64,000 nt of DNA from an uncultured Roseobacter sp. (GTDB taxonomy: Bacteria > Pseudomonadota > Alphaproteobacteria > Rhodobacterales > Rhodobacteraceae): the NCBI RefSeq assembly GCF_947496515.1, contig NZ_CANMDB010000003.1:301174-365173 (forward strand). The letters are read 5' to 3'. Both the position numbers and the translations under genes were made by a program. The notes below the pieces were generated by a model. That model did no database searches, was not told the origin of the DNA, and saw nothing but the letters and a program-made list of their open reading frames with translations. Below are positions 46,746 through 55,857 of this stretch, one piece after another (position 1 is the stretch's first letter; each line of letters opens with the position of its first letter).

Positions 46746-47473
46746 CCGCGCCGAGGGTGGATCACGTCGCCTGTCCCGATCAGCTGGCAGCCCAGTGTCT
46801 CGCGCAGGGCCTCTGTCAGCTCATCCAGCGTCTCGGCGGAGACGTATTTGCCACCCGTCTGATCGGCCAGACACCGCGCCACGGTCACGCGGCTCTGCCC
46901 CGCTTCTTCCTCGGCCCCCGGCCAGGCGAAATGATCGTCACGCACCTTGAACCCGATCACATGCACCGTCAGGTCCAGTGCCTCCACCGCGAGCCGGTCG
47001 GCCAGCTGGCAGGGTCGGCCGCCGCAGGTCTCCTTGCCATCGGTCAGCAAGACGATTGCACCGGGTCGCGTGCGGTAGTCGAGCACCTCCGCCGCCATCT
47101 CCACAGCCTCGGTCAGCGGTGTCTCGCCCGCGGGCTCCAGCGTCTCGACGGCGTCGATAATGGGCCCGGCGGCCCCCGGCTGCGGACCAAAGCGCAGATC
47201 TATGTTGCCACAGGCAAAGGTTTTGCCCGGGCCGTAGATCAGCAACCCCAGCGGACGCATGGCGGCGATCTGCGGCATTGCTTCACGGACCGCCCGCCGC
47301 GCCTCAAAGATGCGTGGCTCATCCAGCAGGTTGAACCCCATCTCCGACATGGAGCCCGATCCGTCAAAGACGATCATCGCATCTTCGGTACAGCGTTGTG
47401 AGGCGATGGTCGGCGCGGCGCACAGGCTTGCGCTGCCCAACGCGATGGCCCCCAGCGTACGGCGCAGGGTCAT
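46742..47473 (-). CDS. Secreted von Willebrand factor type A domain protein
   Basis: A 243-residue protein. The signal peptide LGAIALGSASLCAAPTIAS is followed by a VWA domain whose metal-ion-dependent adhesion site reads MIVFDGSGSMSEM (D-x-S-x-S pattern) with a later threonine in AGETPLTEAVEMA and aspartate in VLLTDGKETCGG. Cysteine pairs suggest disulfides in the periplasm. The partner is unknown. The ATG at 47473 has AAGGAT upstream. Confidence 0.87.
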   Translation of the reverse strand: MTLRRTLGAIALGSASLCAAPTIASQRCTEDAMIVFDGSGSMSEMGFNLLDEPRIFEARRAVREAMPQIAAMRPLGLLIYGPGKTFACGNIDLRFGPQPGAAGPIIDAVETLEPAGETPLTEAVEMAAEVLDYRTRPGAIVLLTDGKETCGGRPCQLADRLAVEALDLTVHVIGFKVRDDHFAWPGAEEEAGQSRVTVARCLADQTGGKYVSAETLDELTEALRETLGCQLIGTGDVIHPRRG

Positions 47474-47630
47474 TTGGTGATCCTTTGACTGTTCGGGTGG
47501 CAAAACTGTCGCAAATCTGCCCCTTTCTGTCCATCGTTGCGCAGAGATGTCGCGCATTGCAAATAAATGGTATCTTGCTGCGGCGCGTCAAATCCCGGAT
47601 AATCGCACCATCTATCGAGGAGCCATCGCC

Positions 47631-47942
47631 ATGCGCGCACGCATCTATCAGCCCGCCAAGACTGCCATGCAGTCGGGCACCGCCAAGACCCACTCCTGGG
47701 TGCTGGAGTTTGCGCCCGCCTCCGCGCGCGAGGTTGATCCACTGATGGGGTGGACGTCGTCCTCCGACATGCAGAGCCAGGTGCGCCTGCGGTTCGTGAC
47801 CAAAGAGGCGGCGATGGACTATGCCCGCGATCATGGGCTGGACGCCGACGTGCAGGAGCCGAAGAAGCGCCGCCCCAACATCCGCGCGGGCGGTTACGGC
47901 GAGAACTTCGCGACAGGGCGCCGCGGAGCATGGACCCACTGA
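47631..47942 (+). CDS. NADH dehydrogenase accessory subunit, NDUFS4-like (ETC complex I subunit)
   Basis: A 103-residue homologue of the 18-kDa NDUFS4 subunit of mitochondrial complex I, found in alphaproteobacteria. It shows [40 protein letters not shown] and [20 protein letters not shown], the family pattern ending in [18 protein letters not shown] precedes the ATG. It acts at the membrane on the peripheral arm of complex I. The following GNAT gene overlaps it by 13 bases. Confidence 0.93.
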   Translation: MRARIYQPAKTAMQSGTAKTHSWVLEFAPASAREVDPLMGWTSSSDMQSQVRLRFVTKEAAMDYARDHGLDADVQEPKKRRPNIRAGGYGENFATGRRGAWTH

Positions 47943-48397
47943 TCGAGATCCGGCAGAGCGATCCGTCGCTTCCCGCCGTCATCCGTCTGATCGAGGCGCA
48001 CAACGCCCACGGCGATGCGCATTACCCGGCAGAGAGCAACCACCACCTGACCCCGGATGATTACGCCGTCAGCGACGTGGACCTTTGGGGGGCATGGCAC
48101 GGACCCGACTGTCTGGGCATGATTGGCTTGCAACCGCTCGGCGAAGCGGCGGGCGAGATCAAATCAATGCATGTAGGGCAGGCGGCACGTGGTCAGGGCG
48201 TCGCCGCGGCACTGCTCGAACATGTGATCCGGGTCGCCGGGGAGCGGGGGTGGCAAAGCCTCTGGTTGGAAACCGGCAGCCGGGATGGCTCCGCCGCGGC
48301 GCGCGCGCTCTATGAAAAATGCGGGTTCTGCTATACCGAGCCTTTCGGGACATATGTGCTCGACCCGGAAAGCGTTTTCATGACCCGTCGCATCTGA
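47930..48397 (+). CDS. GNAT family N-acetyltransferase
   Basis: A 155-residue acetyltransferase. Motif A is [20 protein letters not shown] (R/Q-x-x-G-x-G/A acetyl-CoA loop), followed by [20 protein letters not shown] and the C-terminal [17 protein letters not shown]. It overlaps the NDUFS4-like gene, so it is translated in the same transcript; the substrate is unknown. Confidence 0.9.
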   Translation: MDPLIEIRQSDPSLPAVIRLIEAHNAHGDAHYPAESNHHLTPDDYAVSDVDLWGAWHGPDCLGMIGLQPLGEAAGEIKSMHVGQAARGQGVAAALLEHVIRVAGERGWQSLWLETGSRDGSAAARALYEKCGFCYTEPFGTYVLDPESVFMTRRI

Positions 48398-48439
48398 GAC
48401 TTGCCAGATCCGCGCGGCTGCGGCATGAAGCGAGGCAGC

Positions 48440-48516
48440 GGTCCCTTAGCTCAACTGGATAGAGCAGCTGACTTCTAATCAGCAGGTTCAGGGTTCGAGT
48501 CCTTGAGGGATCGCCA
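48440..48516 (+). tRNA. tRNA-Arg (anticodon TCT)
   Basis: Folds as a cloverleaf by eye: acceptor stem GGTCCCT with AGGGATC (one G-T pair), D stem GCTC/GAGC, anticodon stem GCTGA/TCAGC around loop CTTCTAA (anticodon TCT, decoding AGA/AGG), and T arm CAGGG with the TTCGAGTC-type loop. The CCA end is encoded (48514-48516). It sits just ahead of the lysis gene; tRNA 3' ends are common integration sites, but I saw no repeated copy of its 3' end downstream. Confidence 0.95.
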
Positions 48517-48853
48517 TTTATGACGCATTGGGCGGTTTGGTCCTTTGTGCGGTGTGCCGGGACAAACACAAAATAGCTTCGGGATCGAATCTCTCTCAGG
48601 CGTAAGACCAATCATGTCTTCGCTGGCCGAATAGCTGCTCGTATCGAATGCGTCTTGGTGCGTGCGGGAATGCCTTGTTCCGGGGGTGCATACGGCTGCG
48701 AATATCTGCCGCCAGCCAAAGGTTTACCGAAAAAGGATGTGTCATTCGGGCAAGGTAAGAATGTCCGCAATTCCCTCAATAGGTGACCCAACCGTGAAAC
48801 TGTGATATATCTTCTGATATTTTAAAGAAGATATATTGAGAAGGACGCGCATT
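48517..48853. other. Intergenic stretch between tRNA-Arg and the lysis gene
   Basis: About 337 bases, AT-rich at its right end. No supported gene; it holds the inverted repeat described separately and probably the promoter of the lysis gene. Confidence 0.45.
48805..48836. promoter_or_regulatory. Perfect 10-bp inverted repeat upstream of the lysis gene (candidate operator)
   Basis: ATATATCTTC (48805-48814), a 12-base spacer, then GAAGATATAT (48827-48836). It is 17 bases before the ATG of the lysis gene, so a repressor bound here would block it. The identity of any regulator is unknown. Confidence 0.55.
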
Positions 48854-50239
48854 ATGAGTCCGTTTATTGCCGTTGCCGGGAGCGTTTTTCCCGAGATATT
48901 GAAACTGGTTCTCAGCAGGAAGCATCACGATAAAGTCGAGGCACTTTCCGGTGCGATCGAAGGGGCCGTCAAGAAGGCAACCAATTCCGATGATCCGTCC
49001 GATGCGACCACGGCAATTGATCAGGACCCGAAGGTCGAGGCCGAATTGAGGATTCGCCTGGCAGAGATTGCTGCCGCCGAAGAACAAGAAGAACGCGAAG
49101 CGTTAGAGAGAAAGCGCGAAGCAGAGCAGCTCGCTCAGCAGGAGAAGCGGGATTTCGAGCTGAAGCAAATCGAAGCGTCACACGCACGAACGATGGACCG
49201 CTTCAAGGCCGAAATGGAAGCGGCGGGCGCGAAACGAAAACAGGATCTTACCGAACTTCAAGAGCGCCTGACCGATGTGCGCGATGCCCGCAGAGGCTTT
49301 GAGGAGTTGGCAGCAAGCGGCAGCAGATTTGCCTGGGCACCTCCTGTCATCTCCACGATTATCGTTCTCGGCTTCTTTTCCATCCTCGGAATTCTGCTGC
49401 TTCAGGATATACCTGCGCTGGATCTGGACACGGAGCAGGGTGAGCGGCTCTTTCAGATCATCAACATTGTCATCGGTGCGCTAACAGCGGCTTTTGCGAC
49501 CGTGATCAGCTTTTGGCTGGGCTCATCGCAGGGCTCAAAGCAGAAAGACCTGAACAGTCTCACCGTCGATACCCGGCGCGTGGCAGCGGAAGAGCGTCGT
49601 GAAGAGCGGTTGCTGGAACAAGTGGCGAAGGTCGCAACATCCAGTCAACCCATATCGATCGAGACGCCGCTTGCGGGCATTTTGCCGGCACCCGTGGAGA
49701 AGACCCGGAAGCTGGCAAATGAAACAAACTTCTCCCGCTGCATCGGGCCGATCCTTGAGGCGGAAGGCGGATTTGTCGATCACCCCAAAGACCCCGGTGG
49801 TGCGACGAATATGGGGATTACATTCAATACACTTCAATCGTGGCGGCGCCCCGCAGATATCGATGTGAATGATGTTCGAAATCTGACGGAGGAAGAAGCC
49901 AAGCAGATCTACCGCGCGAACTATTGGAATGCATTGAGCTGCGATGAATTGCCGAACGGCGTTGATCTGGTGGTCTTTGACTTTGGCGTGAACGCGGGGC
50001 CTGGGCGCTCTGCCAAAACGCTGCAACGGGTCGTCGGTGTTAAAGACGACGGTGTTATCGGTCCGATTACCTTGGCCGCCGTTCAAGCCGTGGATCCGGA
50101 ACATATCATCCGGCGTTTCGGCGAGCTTCGGATGGAGTTCTACCGCGGGCTAGATACGTTTCCTGTCTTTGGGAAGGGTTGGACGCGCCGGGTTGAAAAA
50201 GTGGGCGACCGGGCGTTGGAGCTTTTCCGGGCCGGATAG
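48854..50239 (+). CDS. Fused holin-like / GH108 endolysin lysis protein
   Basis: A 461-residue protein that joins two lysis functions. Residues 1-160 include an N-terminal hydrophobic patch (MSPFIAVAGSVFPEILKLVL) and a long charged coiled coil. Two transmembrane helices follow at about 161-185 (WAPPVISTIIVLGFFSILGI) and 202-224 (IVIGALTAAFATVISFWLGS, then SQGSKQKD), resembling the 3-TM phage and gene-transfer-agent holins. From about residue 295 there is a GH108 muramidase domain with the catalytic glutamate at about E304 (LEAEGGFVDHPKDPGGATNM) and a C-terminal peptidoglycan-binding domain. AAGGA precedes the ATG. In gene transfer agents holin and endolysin are separate genes; the fusion here is unusual. 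Confidence 0.8.
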   Translation: MSPFIAVAGSVFPEILKLVLSRKHHDKVEALSGAIEGAVKKATNSDDPSDATTAIDQDPKVEAELRIRLAEIAAAEEQEEREALERKREAEQLAQQEKRDFELKQIEASHARTMDRFKAEMEAAGAKRKQDLTELQERLTDVRDARRGFEELAASGSRFAWAPPVISTIIVLGFFSILGILLLQDIPALDLDTEQGERLFQIINIVIGALTAAFATVISFWLGSSQGSKQKDLNSLTVDTRRVAAEERREERLLEQVAKVATSSQPISIETPLAGILPAPVEKTRKLANETNFSRCIGPILEAEGGFVDHPKDPGGATNMGITFNTLQSWRRPADIDVNDVRNLTEEEAKQIYRANYWNALSCDELPNGVDLVVFDFGVNAGPGRSAKTLQRVVGVKDDGVIGPITLAAVQAVDPEHIIRRFGELRMEFYRGLDTFPVFGKGWTRRVEKVGDRALELFRAG

Positions 50240-50476
50240 AAAGGCGTCGGGCGTACTGCCCGACGCGGCAAAGGGACGGATCGCACAGGAAATGCGCGCT
50301 CCGTTCCAATTTCTTTTCCAAACGCCCAATCCCGCGATATTGCTACGTCTTAGCAACGTCCACATCATCGCGAATGCCCGCTGCCGCACCGGGACAACGG
50401 CCCGCACCTCAATCGCATGCAGTCCATCCGGACGGGTGGCTGTGGCGCGCCGGATACCGTTTAGGTTTCCAGACCT

Positions 50477-50821
50477 TCAATCGTGTACCGAGCGGCTGTC
50501 CTTGGGTGCTTCGGCCCGGTCGAACATACCGTAGTTCCGGATCACATGAGCAATCCGCAACCGGTAGTCTGCGAACACACCCTTGCGCCCCTTGCTTTGT
50601 GCACCGCGGTGAGCCGCCAGATTGCGCCAGCGGTCGATGGCGGCCTCGTCCTCGAAAAAGGACAGCGACAGGATCTTGTGCGGGTTCGTCAGGCTCTGGA
50701 ACCGCTCGACCGAGATGAACCCCTCCACCTCATCGACCATCGGGCGCATGGCCGCCGCGATGTCGAGATACTCTTCCTTGCGGCCCTCGGCCGGTTCCAC
50801 TTCGAATATGACGGCGATCAC
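50477..50821 (-). CDS. ABM-domain (antibiotic biosynthesis monooxygenase fold) protein
   Basis: A 114-residue protein of the dimeric alpha+beta ABM fold. VIFEVEPAEGRKEEYLDIAA, then SVERFQSLTNPHKILSLSFF and the helix AAIDRWRNLAAHRGAQSKG match the family. Members act as quinone- or heme-related monooxygenases or simply as stress proteins. It begins with GTG overlapping the NIPSNAP stop by 4 bases, so the pair is one transcript. Confidence 0.82.
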   Translation of the reverse strand: MIAVIFEVEPAEGRKEEYLDIAAAMRPMVDEVEGFISVERFQSLTNPHKILSLSFFEDEAAIDRWRNLAAHRGAQSKGRKGVFADYRLRIAHVIRNYGMFDRAEAPKDSRSVHD

Positions 50822-51144
50822 GGGATGCCTGCTCCTTTGTCTGGTGTCACGCGGGTCAGAAAGGTCCGATCCTCGCGCAACAGAAACTTTTCCTCCTGCG
50901 CAAAGGCGTAATTCTCACGCCCCAGCGGGTCCGCGGCCAAGCGCGCGCGGTAGGCCTCGTAATCGGCCAGGCTGGCCACATTGTAAATCCCGTAGGCCAG
51001 CGTGCTGGAGCCTTCGTGGGGTGCGTAATAGCCGATCAGATCCGCCCCGCAGCGCGGGATCGCCGTGTTCCAATTGTGGGCGTACTGCTCGAACTGGGCC
51101 TTCTTCGCAGGATCTATGTGGTAGCGGATGATGCAGGTCAGCAT
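50818..51144 (-). CDS. NIPSNAP family protein
   Basis: A 108-residue protein with the NIPSNAP pattern: YHIDPAKKAQFEQYAHNWNT and GCDLIGYYAPHEGSSTLAYG-type segment, then a DPLGRENYAFAQEEKFLLRE ending. The fold is related to ABM proteins, so the two genes may be an old duplication. AAGGA precedes the ATG at 51144. Function unknown. Confidence 0.82.
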   Translation of the reverse strand: MLTCIIRYHIDPAKKAQFEQYAHNWNTAIPRCGADLIGYYAPHEGSSTLAYGIYNVASLADYEAYRARLAADPLGRENYAFAQEEKFLLREDRTFLTRVTPDKGAGIP

Positions 51145-51222
51145 GACGGGGGTCCTTTCGCGGTTTGCTTTCCGCCATCCTATCCGATTGTGCCGCGTAA
51201 ATGCTTCGTCTAGCATCGAAGT

Positions 51223-51906
51223 ATGAAGGAAGGCCCCGACATCTCTCACGTTGCGTCCCTGATCGGTGATCCTGCGCGCGCAAATATGCTCACCGCGCTG
51301 ATGGGCGGGCAGGCGCTGACCGCCAGCGAACTGGCGGCAGAGGCGGGCGTGACCTTGCAGACGGCCAGCGCGCATTTGTCAAAGCTCGCGGGGGGCGGGT
51401 TATTGAGCCCGCGCAAATCCGGGCGTCACAAGTATTTCGCCCTGGCGAGCGATGAGGTCGCGCAAGTGTTGGAGGCGCTGATGGGGCTTGCTGCGGGCAG
51501 TGGCCAACCGCGTCGCCGCCCGGGTCCCAAGGACGCGCGGCTGCGGCAGGCACGGATCTGTTACAAGCATCTGGCGGGCAGCATGGGCACACGGATGTTC
51601 GACAGCCTGCTGACCCAAGGCCACCTGCTGCAGCAGGACGAGGAGATACGTCTGACCCCGAAAGGCACCGGCTTCGTTGAGGGCTTCGGCATTGATCTGG
51701 ATGGTTTGCGCAGCGCTCGCACGCCGCTCTGCCGGGCGTGTCTGGACTGGAGCGAACGACGTTCTCATCTGGCGGGCAGTCTGGGCCGCGCCTTTCTGCA
51801 CAGGTTTGAAACGCTCGGCTGGATCACGGTCTGCACAGAGAGCCGCGTCGTCACCTTCTCTGCCGATGGCGCGGAGGGTTTTGCGCAGTTGTTCGGGCGC
51901 TGTTGA
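51223..51906 (+). CDS. ArsR-type winged-helix transcriptional regulator
   Basis: A 227-residue protein. Residues 8-85 form an ArsR-like winged helix (IGDPARANMLTALMGGQALT, then ELAAEAGVTLQTASAHLSKL). The C-terminal 140 residues contain a cysteine cluster (PLCRACLDWSERRSHLAGSL), perhaps for metal or redox sensing. It is divergent from the NIPSNAP/ABM pair, about 80 bases apart, and probably controls it. Confidence 0.87.
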   Translation: MKEGPDISHVASLIGDPARANMLTALMGGQALTASELAAEAGVTLQTASAHLSKLAGGGLLSPRKSGRHKYFALASDEVAQVLEALMGLAAGSGQPRRRPGPKDARLRQARICYKHLAGSMGTRMFDSLLTQGHLLQQDEEIRLTPKGTGFVEGFGIDLDGLRSARTPLCRACLDWSERRSHLAGSLGRAFLHRFETLGWITVCTESRVVTFSADGAEGFAQLFGRC

Positions 51907-51913
51907 GGTTTTC

Positions 51914-52888
51914 TCAGCGCGTCTCGCCTTCGCCAACGGCTATCACCGCCCGCATCGGAAAATGATCGGACCCCACCGGGTCAGTGCGGGTGAAAGACAC
52001 CAGATCAATACCTTCGGTGACATACAATTGGTCGATGGGAAAGCGCATCAACCAAGAGGTCGCATCGAAACTGGCCAGCATGCCACGCCCCACCCGGGGG
52101 TCGAGGAAGTTGCCGTGGTGCTTGAACCGCTCCGCAGTCCATGACCAGGCGACATCGTTGAAATCCCCCATGGCCACCACCGGCAACCGATTGCGATCCG
52201 CGATCTGTGCAGCGCGCTGTATCTGGGCATCACGCTCCTCGGTGTCGCTGCCGGGCACGGGGGGGCGCGGGTGCAGCCCCACAAAGAAAAAGGCGCCGCC
52301 CGGGCTTTCGATCTCCGCCAGCAGTGCGGGGGTGGTGTCATCGCTGAGAAAGACCGTTTCCGCCGCGACAACCGGCAGGCGGGTCGCAAAAACCATACCG
52401 TAGTGATTGGGCAGCGGGTGGCGCACGACCGTCTCGTAGGTCGCCAGCGCAGGCTCCAGCGCCTCGACCCAGGCGGCGTCCGTCTCCATCAGAAACAGCA
52501 CATCCGGGTCCTCGCGCGCGATCATTTCCAGCGTCCGGTCGTATTGATCGTTCTCCATCAGCACGTTGAACGACAGCAGGGACACGCGATCCCCCTCGGC
52601 GGTGGATTTGGCCAGCGTGATCTCGGGCTCTGCAAGGCGCGTGTAGGGGAAGATGCGGAACCCTTGGTAAAGCGCCGCAACAATCATCAGCGCCGCCACC
52701 GCCTGTGTCGAAAGCTGCGCCAGATACAGCCCGAGCACCGCTGCGAAAAGCGCCACGACCGCGATGTGGACGCGGGGAAAATCCCATCCCCGGATCCACC
52801 AGTCAGCGCGTGAGGTGAGCGGTGCCAGCGTAGTGAATGCGACGGCGGCCGCTGTCAGCCAGAAGAGAAAGAGGAGTAAGCTATGCAT
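51914..52888 (-). CDS. Endonuclease/exonuclease/phosphatase (EEP) family protein with N-terminal membrane helices
   Basis: A protein of about 324 residues. Three hydrophobic helices cover residues 1-85. The EEP catalytic domain has LLSFNVLMENDQY, FLMETDAAWVEAL (metal-ligand glutamate), VVAMGDFNDVAWS and the C-terminal GSDHFPMRAV with its catalytic histidine. The family includes secreted DNases and sphingomyelinase-type phosphodiesterases; the substrate is not clear. The start is uncertain: ATG at 52888 or at 52921. Confidence 0.85.
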   Translation of the reverse strand: MHSLLLFLFWLTAAAVAFTTLAPLTSRADWWIRGWDFPRVHIAVVALFAAVLGLYLAQLSTQAVAALMIVAALYQGFRIFPYTRLAEPEITLAKSTAEGDRVSLLSFNVLMENDQYDRTLEMIAREDPDVLFLMETDAAWVEALEPALATYETVVRHPLPNHYGMVFATRLPVVAAETVFLSDDTTPALLAEIESPGGAFFFVGLHPRPPVPGSDTEERDAQIQRAAQIADRNRLPVVAMGDFNDVAWSWTAERFKHHGNFLDPRVGRGMLASFDATSWLMRFPIDQLYVTEGIDLVSFTRTDPVGSDHFPMRAVIAVGEGETR

Positions 52889-53091
52889 GCGATCGCGATT
52901 GATGGTGACTGTCCCCGACATAGGCCGTATCAGGCCGCTTTGGTCAACGTGCAACCGTGCGCGGGGTTCCCTAAAGCGGTTCGACTTATGCTTGGGCCAC
53001 GTCTTCGCGGCCTCTCCCTTTGGTCGAACGCAAAGAGTGATACCTGATGTCTGGGGTCAAAATCGAAACGCTTTAAATTGCGCGCAGGTGG

Positions 53092-53709
53092 TCAGGGCCG
53101 GGGCGGGCGGGATCTATAGACCGGGAGCTGCCAGCCGAAGGCGAGCGAGCCGGCCCGAAGTGCCCAGGTCACGGCAGCGCATAGCATCAGCGCCACCGAC
53201 GGATCCGGCAGATACCCCTGCGTCAGCGCTGCAACGGTCGCCCCGGCAAAGGCGGCGGTGACGTATAGCTCGCCCTGTTTCAGCACCAGCGGGACGTCGT
53301 CCAGCACCACATCGCGGAGCAATCCGCCCATGCAGCCCGTGATGGTGCCCATCAGCACGGTGACCAGCACCGGCTGGTCCAGCGACAGCGCCACGCCGGT
53401 CCCGGCTGCGACGGCCACCGCCAGCGCGAAGCTATCGAGCCACAGCAGCGCCTTGAAACGGCTCTCGATCATATGGGCCGTGAAAAAGACGAGTGCCGCC
53501 GCAGCACAGGCCACGCCGATGTATGCAGGCTCCGCGATCCAAAAGACCGGGTTGCGGTCCAGCAGCACATCGCGCACCGTGCCGCCACCAACCGCCGTGA
53601 GGCAAGCCACAAAGGCAAACCCCACCGCATCCAGCTGCTGACGGCTGGCCACCAGCGCGCCGGTCAGGGCAAAGACAAAGACCGACATGAAATCCAGAAT
53701 GGCAATCAT
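53092..53709 (-). CDS. TRIC-type (UPF0126) membrane channel protein
   Basis: A 205-residue protein made of two repeated three-helix modules. The repeats share the pattern FVACLTAVGGGTVRDVLLDR and VLMGTITGCMGGLLRDVVLD, diagnostic of prokaryotic TRIC/YadS proteins, which form trimeric cation or amino-acid-linked channels. The start may be ATG at 53709 or TTG at 53715. It lies just downstream of rnhA on the same strand. Confidence 0.88.
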   Translation of the reverse strand: MIAILDFMSVFVFALTGALVASRQQLDAVGFAFVACLTAVGGGTVRDVLLDRNPVFWIAEPAYIGVACAAAALVFFTAHMIESRFKALLWLDSFALAVAVAAGTGVALSLDQPVLVTVLMGTITGCMGGLLRDVVLDDVPLVLKQGELYVTAAFAGATVAALTQGYLPDPSVALMLCAAVTWALRAGSLAFGWQLPVYRSRPPRP

Positions 53710-53746
53710 GCTCAATGGGTCGGGTCCCTGCTGTGACGCCTCGTGC

Positions 53747-54211
53747 TCACTCTGACCTGGCCTTTTTGTAAGGCGCCATGCCCGCCCGTGCCAGAGCGTC
53801 CGCGCGCTCGTTCTCTGCGTGGCCCGCGTGGCCCTTCACCCATTTCCAGCTCACCTCATGCCGGGCCTGTGCGGCATCCAGGCGCTGCCATAGCTCTGCG
53901 TTGGCCACGGGTTTCTTGGCCGCATTCTTCCAGCCGTTCCGCTTCCAGCCGTGGATCCACGAGGTGATCCCGTTTTTGACGTAGTTGCTGTCGGTCACGA
54001 TGGTGATCGTGCTGCTACGGTTCAGCGATTCCAGCGCGTTGATCGCGGCGAGCAGTTCCATCCGGTTATTGGTGGTTTGCGGCTCGCCCCCCTGTAACTC
54101 GCGTTCCTTGATGACGTTCCCACCGTCCATCGCGCGCAACAGCGCCCCCCAACCACCGGGGCCCGGATTGCCGCTGCACGCGCCGTCGGTATAGGCGAAA
54201 AGCTCAGCCAC
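53747..54211 (-). CDS. rnhA: Ribonuclease HI
   Basis: Degrades RNA in RNA-DNA hybrids; 154 residues. The catalytic acidic residues are seen in [34 protein letters not shown] and [10 protein letters not shown], with the flexible-loop histidine in [15 protein letters not shown]. It starts with GTG, overlapping the methyltransferase gene by 8 bases. The basic protrusion helix [16 protein letters not shown] is present. Confidence 0.95.
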   Translation of the reverse strand: MAELFAYTDGACSGNPGPGGWGALLRAMDGGNVIKERELQGGEPQTTNNRMELLAAINALESLNRSSTITIVTDSNYVKNGITSWIHGWKRNGWKNAAKKPVANAELWQRLDAAQARHEVSWKWVKGHAGHAENERADALARAGMAPYKKARSE

Positions 54212-54797
54212 GCGCCGCCAGACAGATCCAGTCTGCCTCCACCCCGTCCAGCCCCTTTTCCCGCCCTGTCGCGCGGTCGGTCACGCTCAGCCCGACGTCT
54301 GCCAGAAGCCCGGTCAGCTCAGTATCCGTGTAATAGGTATAAAGCCGCCCGATCGGGTCGCGCTGCGCGCCCGCGCCGGTCTTCATCCCGATGTGGAAGA
54401 CGCCGCCGGGGCGCAGGGCCTCGGCAATCGCGGCCAGATGTCCGGGCATGGCGTGTCGCGGTGCGTGCAGCAGCGAGAAATTGGCCCAGATGCCATCGTA
54501 AAGGTCGGTGCCCCCGATATCGTCGAAACCCGCCACCCGCGTGGTCACGCGCGGATGGCGACTGGCCAGCGCAACCATCTCCGGAACGGGATCCATTGCG
54601 GTGACTTGCAGTCCCGCATCGGCCATGATCGAGGACGAAAAGCCCGGACCGCACCCGATGTCCAGCACTGTGCCGCCATCAGGCAAGGCCGCGATGAAAG
54701 CTTCCAGCTGAGGGTTCTGGTCGCTCCCGCCTGCAAACCGTTCCGCATAATCACTTGCGCGCCGGGCGTAGACCCGCAACGTCTCTTCATCGCTCAT
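54204..54797 (-). CDS. Class I SAM-dependent methyltransferase
   Basis: A 197-residue methyltransferase. Motif I is [17 protein letters not shown]; motif II is [18 protein letters not shown]; later [20 protein letters not shown] and [12 protein letters not shown] complete the fold. The substrate is unknown. It overlaps DUF3429 by 4 bases upstream and rnhA by 8 bases downstream, so it is expressed in the ispH operon. Confidence 0.9.
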   Translation of the reverse strand: MSDEETLRVYARRASDYAERFAGGSDQNPQLEAFIAALPDGGTVLDIGCGPGFSSSIMADAGLQVTAMDPVPEMVALASRHPRVTTRVAGFDDIGGTDLYDGIWANFSLLHAPRHAMPGHLAAIAEALRPGGVFHIGMKTGAGAQRDPIGRLYTYYTDTELTGLLADVGLSVTDRATGREKGLDGVEADWICLAARG

Positions 54798-55246
54798 AAC
54801 AACACCCCGACGCCAAGACAGATCACCACGATCGCTGTCAGCAGCACCCGCAGGGACATCCACCAGCGCGGGGTCAGTCCCCACTGCCAAAAGGCGAAAT
54901 CCAACACCAGCAGCCCCAGAAACCCGAAGATCAGGTTCATCCCCGCCGTCGTGGGCCCACCCCCCGTCATGAAGAATGCCCAGAGTGCGGGGATCACCGA
55001 CAGCGCGTAGCCCGTCGCCGCCCGCGCGCCCGAGGTGCGCGTGGCAAAGCCCCACAGGACGCCCGACATGAACGACAGGATGACCGAGCCGTAGAAAAGC
55101 TGCACGTAAGGTCCCACAAACCGCGGACCAAAGGTGGTGGCCCCCCAGTTCGCGAGCGGCTCATTTATGTAGGTCGCCGCTCCCCAAACGAAGGGGATCA
55201 GCCCGGCCAGCCCAAGGATCAGCGGTGCCGTGGGGACGCGGGTCAC
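54794..55246 (-). CDS. DUF3429 family membrane protein
   Basis: A 150-residue protein with five hydrophobic helices; the FVGPYVQLFYGSVILSFMSG segment is typical of DUF3429. I chose the GTG at 55246, whose GTGA overlaps the lysE stop, over the much longer upstream extension that only mirrors lysE. Function unknown. Confidence 0.8.
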   Translation of the reverse strand: MTRVPTAPLILGLAGLIPFVWGAATYINEPLANWGATTFGPRFVGPYVQLFYGSVILSFMSGVLWGFATRTSGARAATGYALSVIPALWAFFMTGGGPTTAGMNLIFGFLGLLVLDFAFWQWGLTPRWWMSLRVLLTAIVVICLGVGVLL

Positions 55247-55857
55247 GCGCGCTCCAGCGCCAGACGGCCCGCCAGTGCCGCAAAAATCGCCGCGAAGGAG
55301 CGGTTGAGCCAGCGCATCACCGCCTCGGAGCCGAGGATCCACGCGCGCGCCTGTGCCGCAAAAAGACCGTAGAGCACAAAGACCACAAAGGTCAGCGCCA
55401 TGAAGATCCCGCCCAGCAGCGTCATCTCCAGCGTGGCAGTGGCCGGATTGCCCGACAGGAACGGTGGCAACAGCGCCACGAAAAAGATCGACAGCTTGGG
55501 GTTCAGGATGTTGATCAGCGCACCGCGGCGCGCGATGCGCCACCCGCTTTCCGTACTGCGTTCCGCCGAAATCGCCAGCGCCCCGTCAGAGCGGAGCGAC
55601 TGCCACGCCAGCCACAGCAGGTACGCCACACCAGCCAGTTTCACGACCGTGAAGAGCAGCGCCGAGGTGTGCAGCACAGCCGCAAGCCCCAGCGTTGCCG
55701 CCGCCAGATGCGGCACAATCCCGAAGGTACAGCCCAACGCAGCCCAGGCCGCCGCGGCCCGCCCGCGCCCCAGACCAAGCGCCAGCGTATAGATCACCCC
55801 GGTGCCGGGGGCGAGCACGACGACAACTGCCGTCACCAGAAACTGGAGCGAGATCAT
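55243..55857 (-). CDS. LysE/RhtB family amino acid exporter
   Basis: A 204-residue membrane permease with the family pattern [20 protein letters not shown] and [20 protein letters not shown]. It exports amino acids or homoserine-lactone-like compounds in relatives. It overlaps ispH by 4 bases and DUF3429 by 4 bases. Confidence 0.9.
   Translation of the reverse strand: MISLQFLVTAVVVVLAPGTGVIYTLALGLGRGRAAAAWAALGCTFGIVPHLAAATLGLAAVLHTSALLFTVVKLAGVAYLLWLAWQSLRSDGALAISAERSTESGWRIARRGALINILNPKLSIFFVALLPPFLSGNPATATLEMTLLGGIFMALTFVVFVLYGLFAAQARAWILGSEAVMRWLNRSFAAIFAALAGRLALERA

Noticed and set aside
48440..50480. Integrated element bounded by a repeat of the tRNA-Arg 3' end
   Set aside because: I looked for a second copy of the tRNA 3' sequence downstream and saw none, and there is no integrase gene, so integration is not shown.
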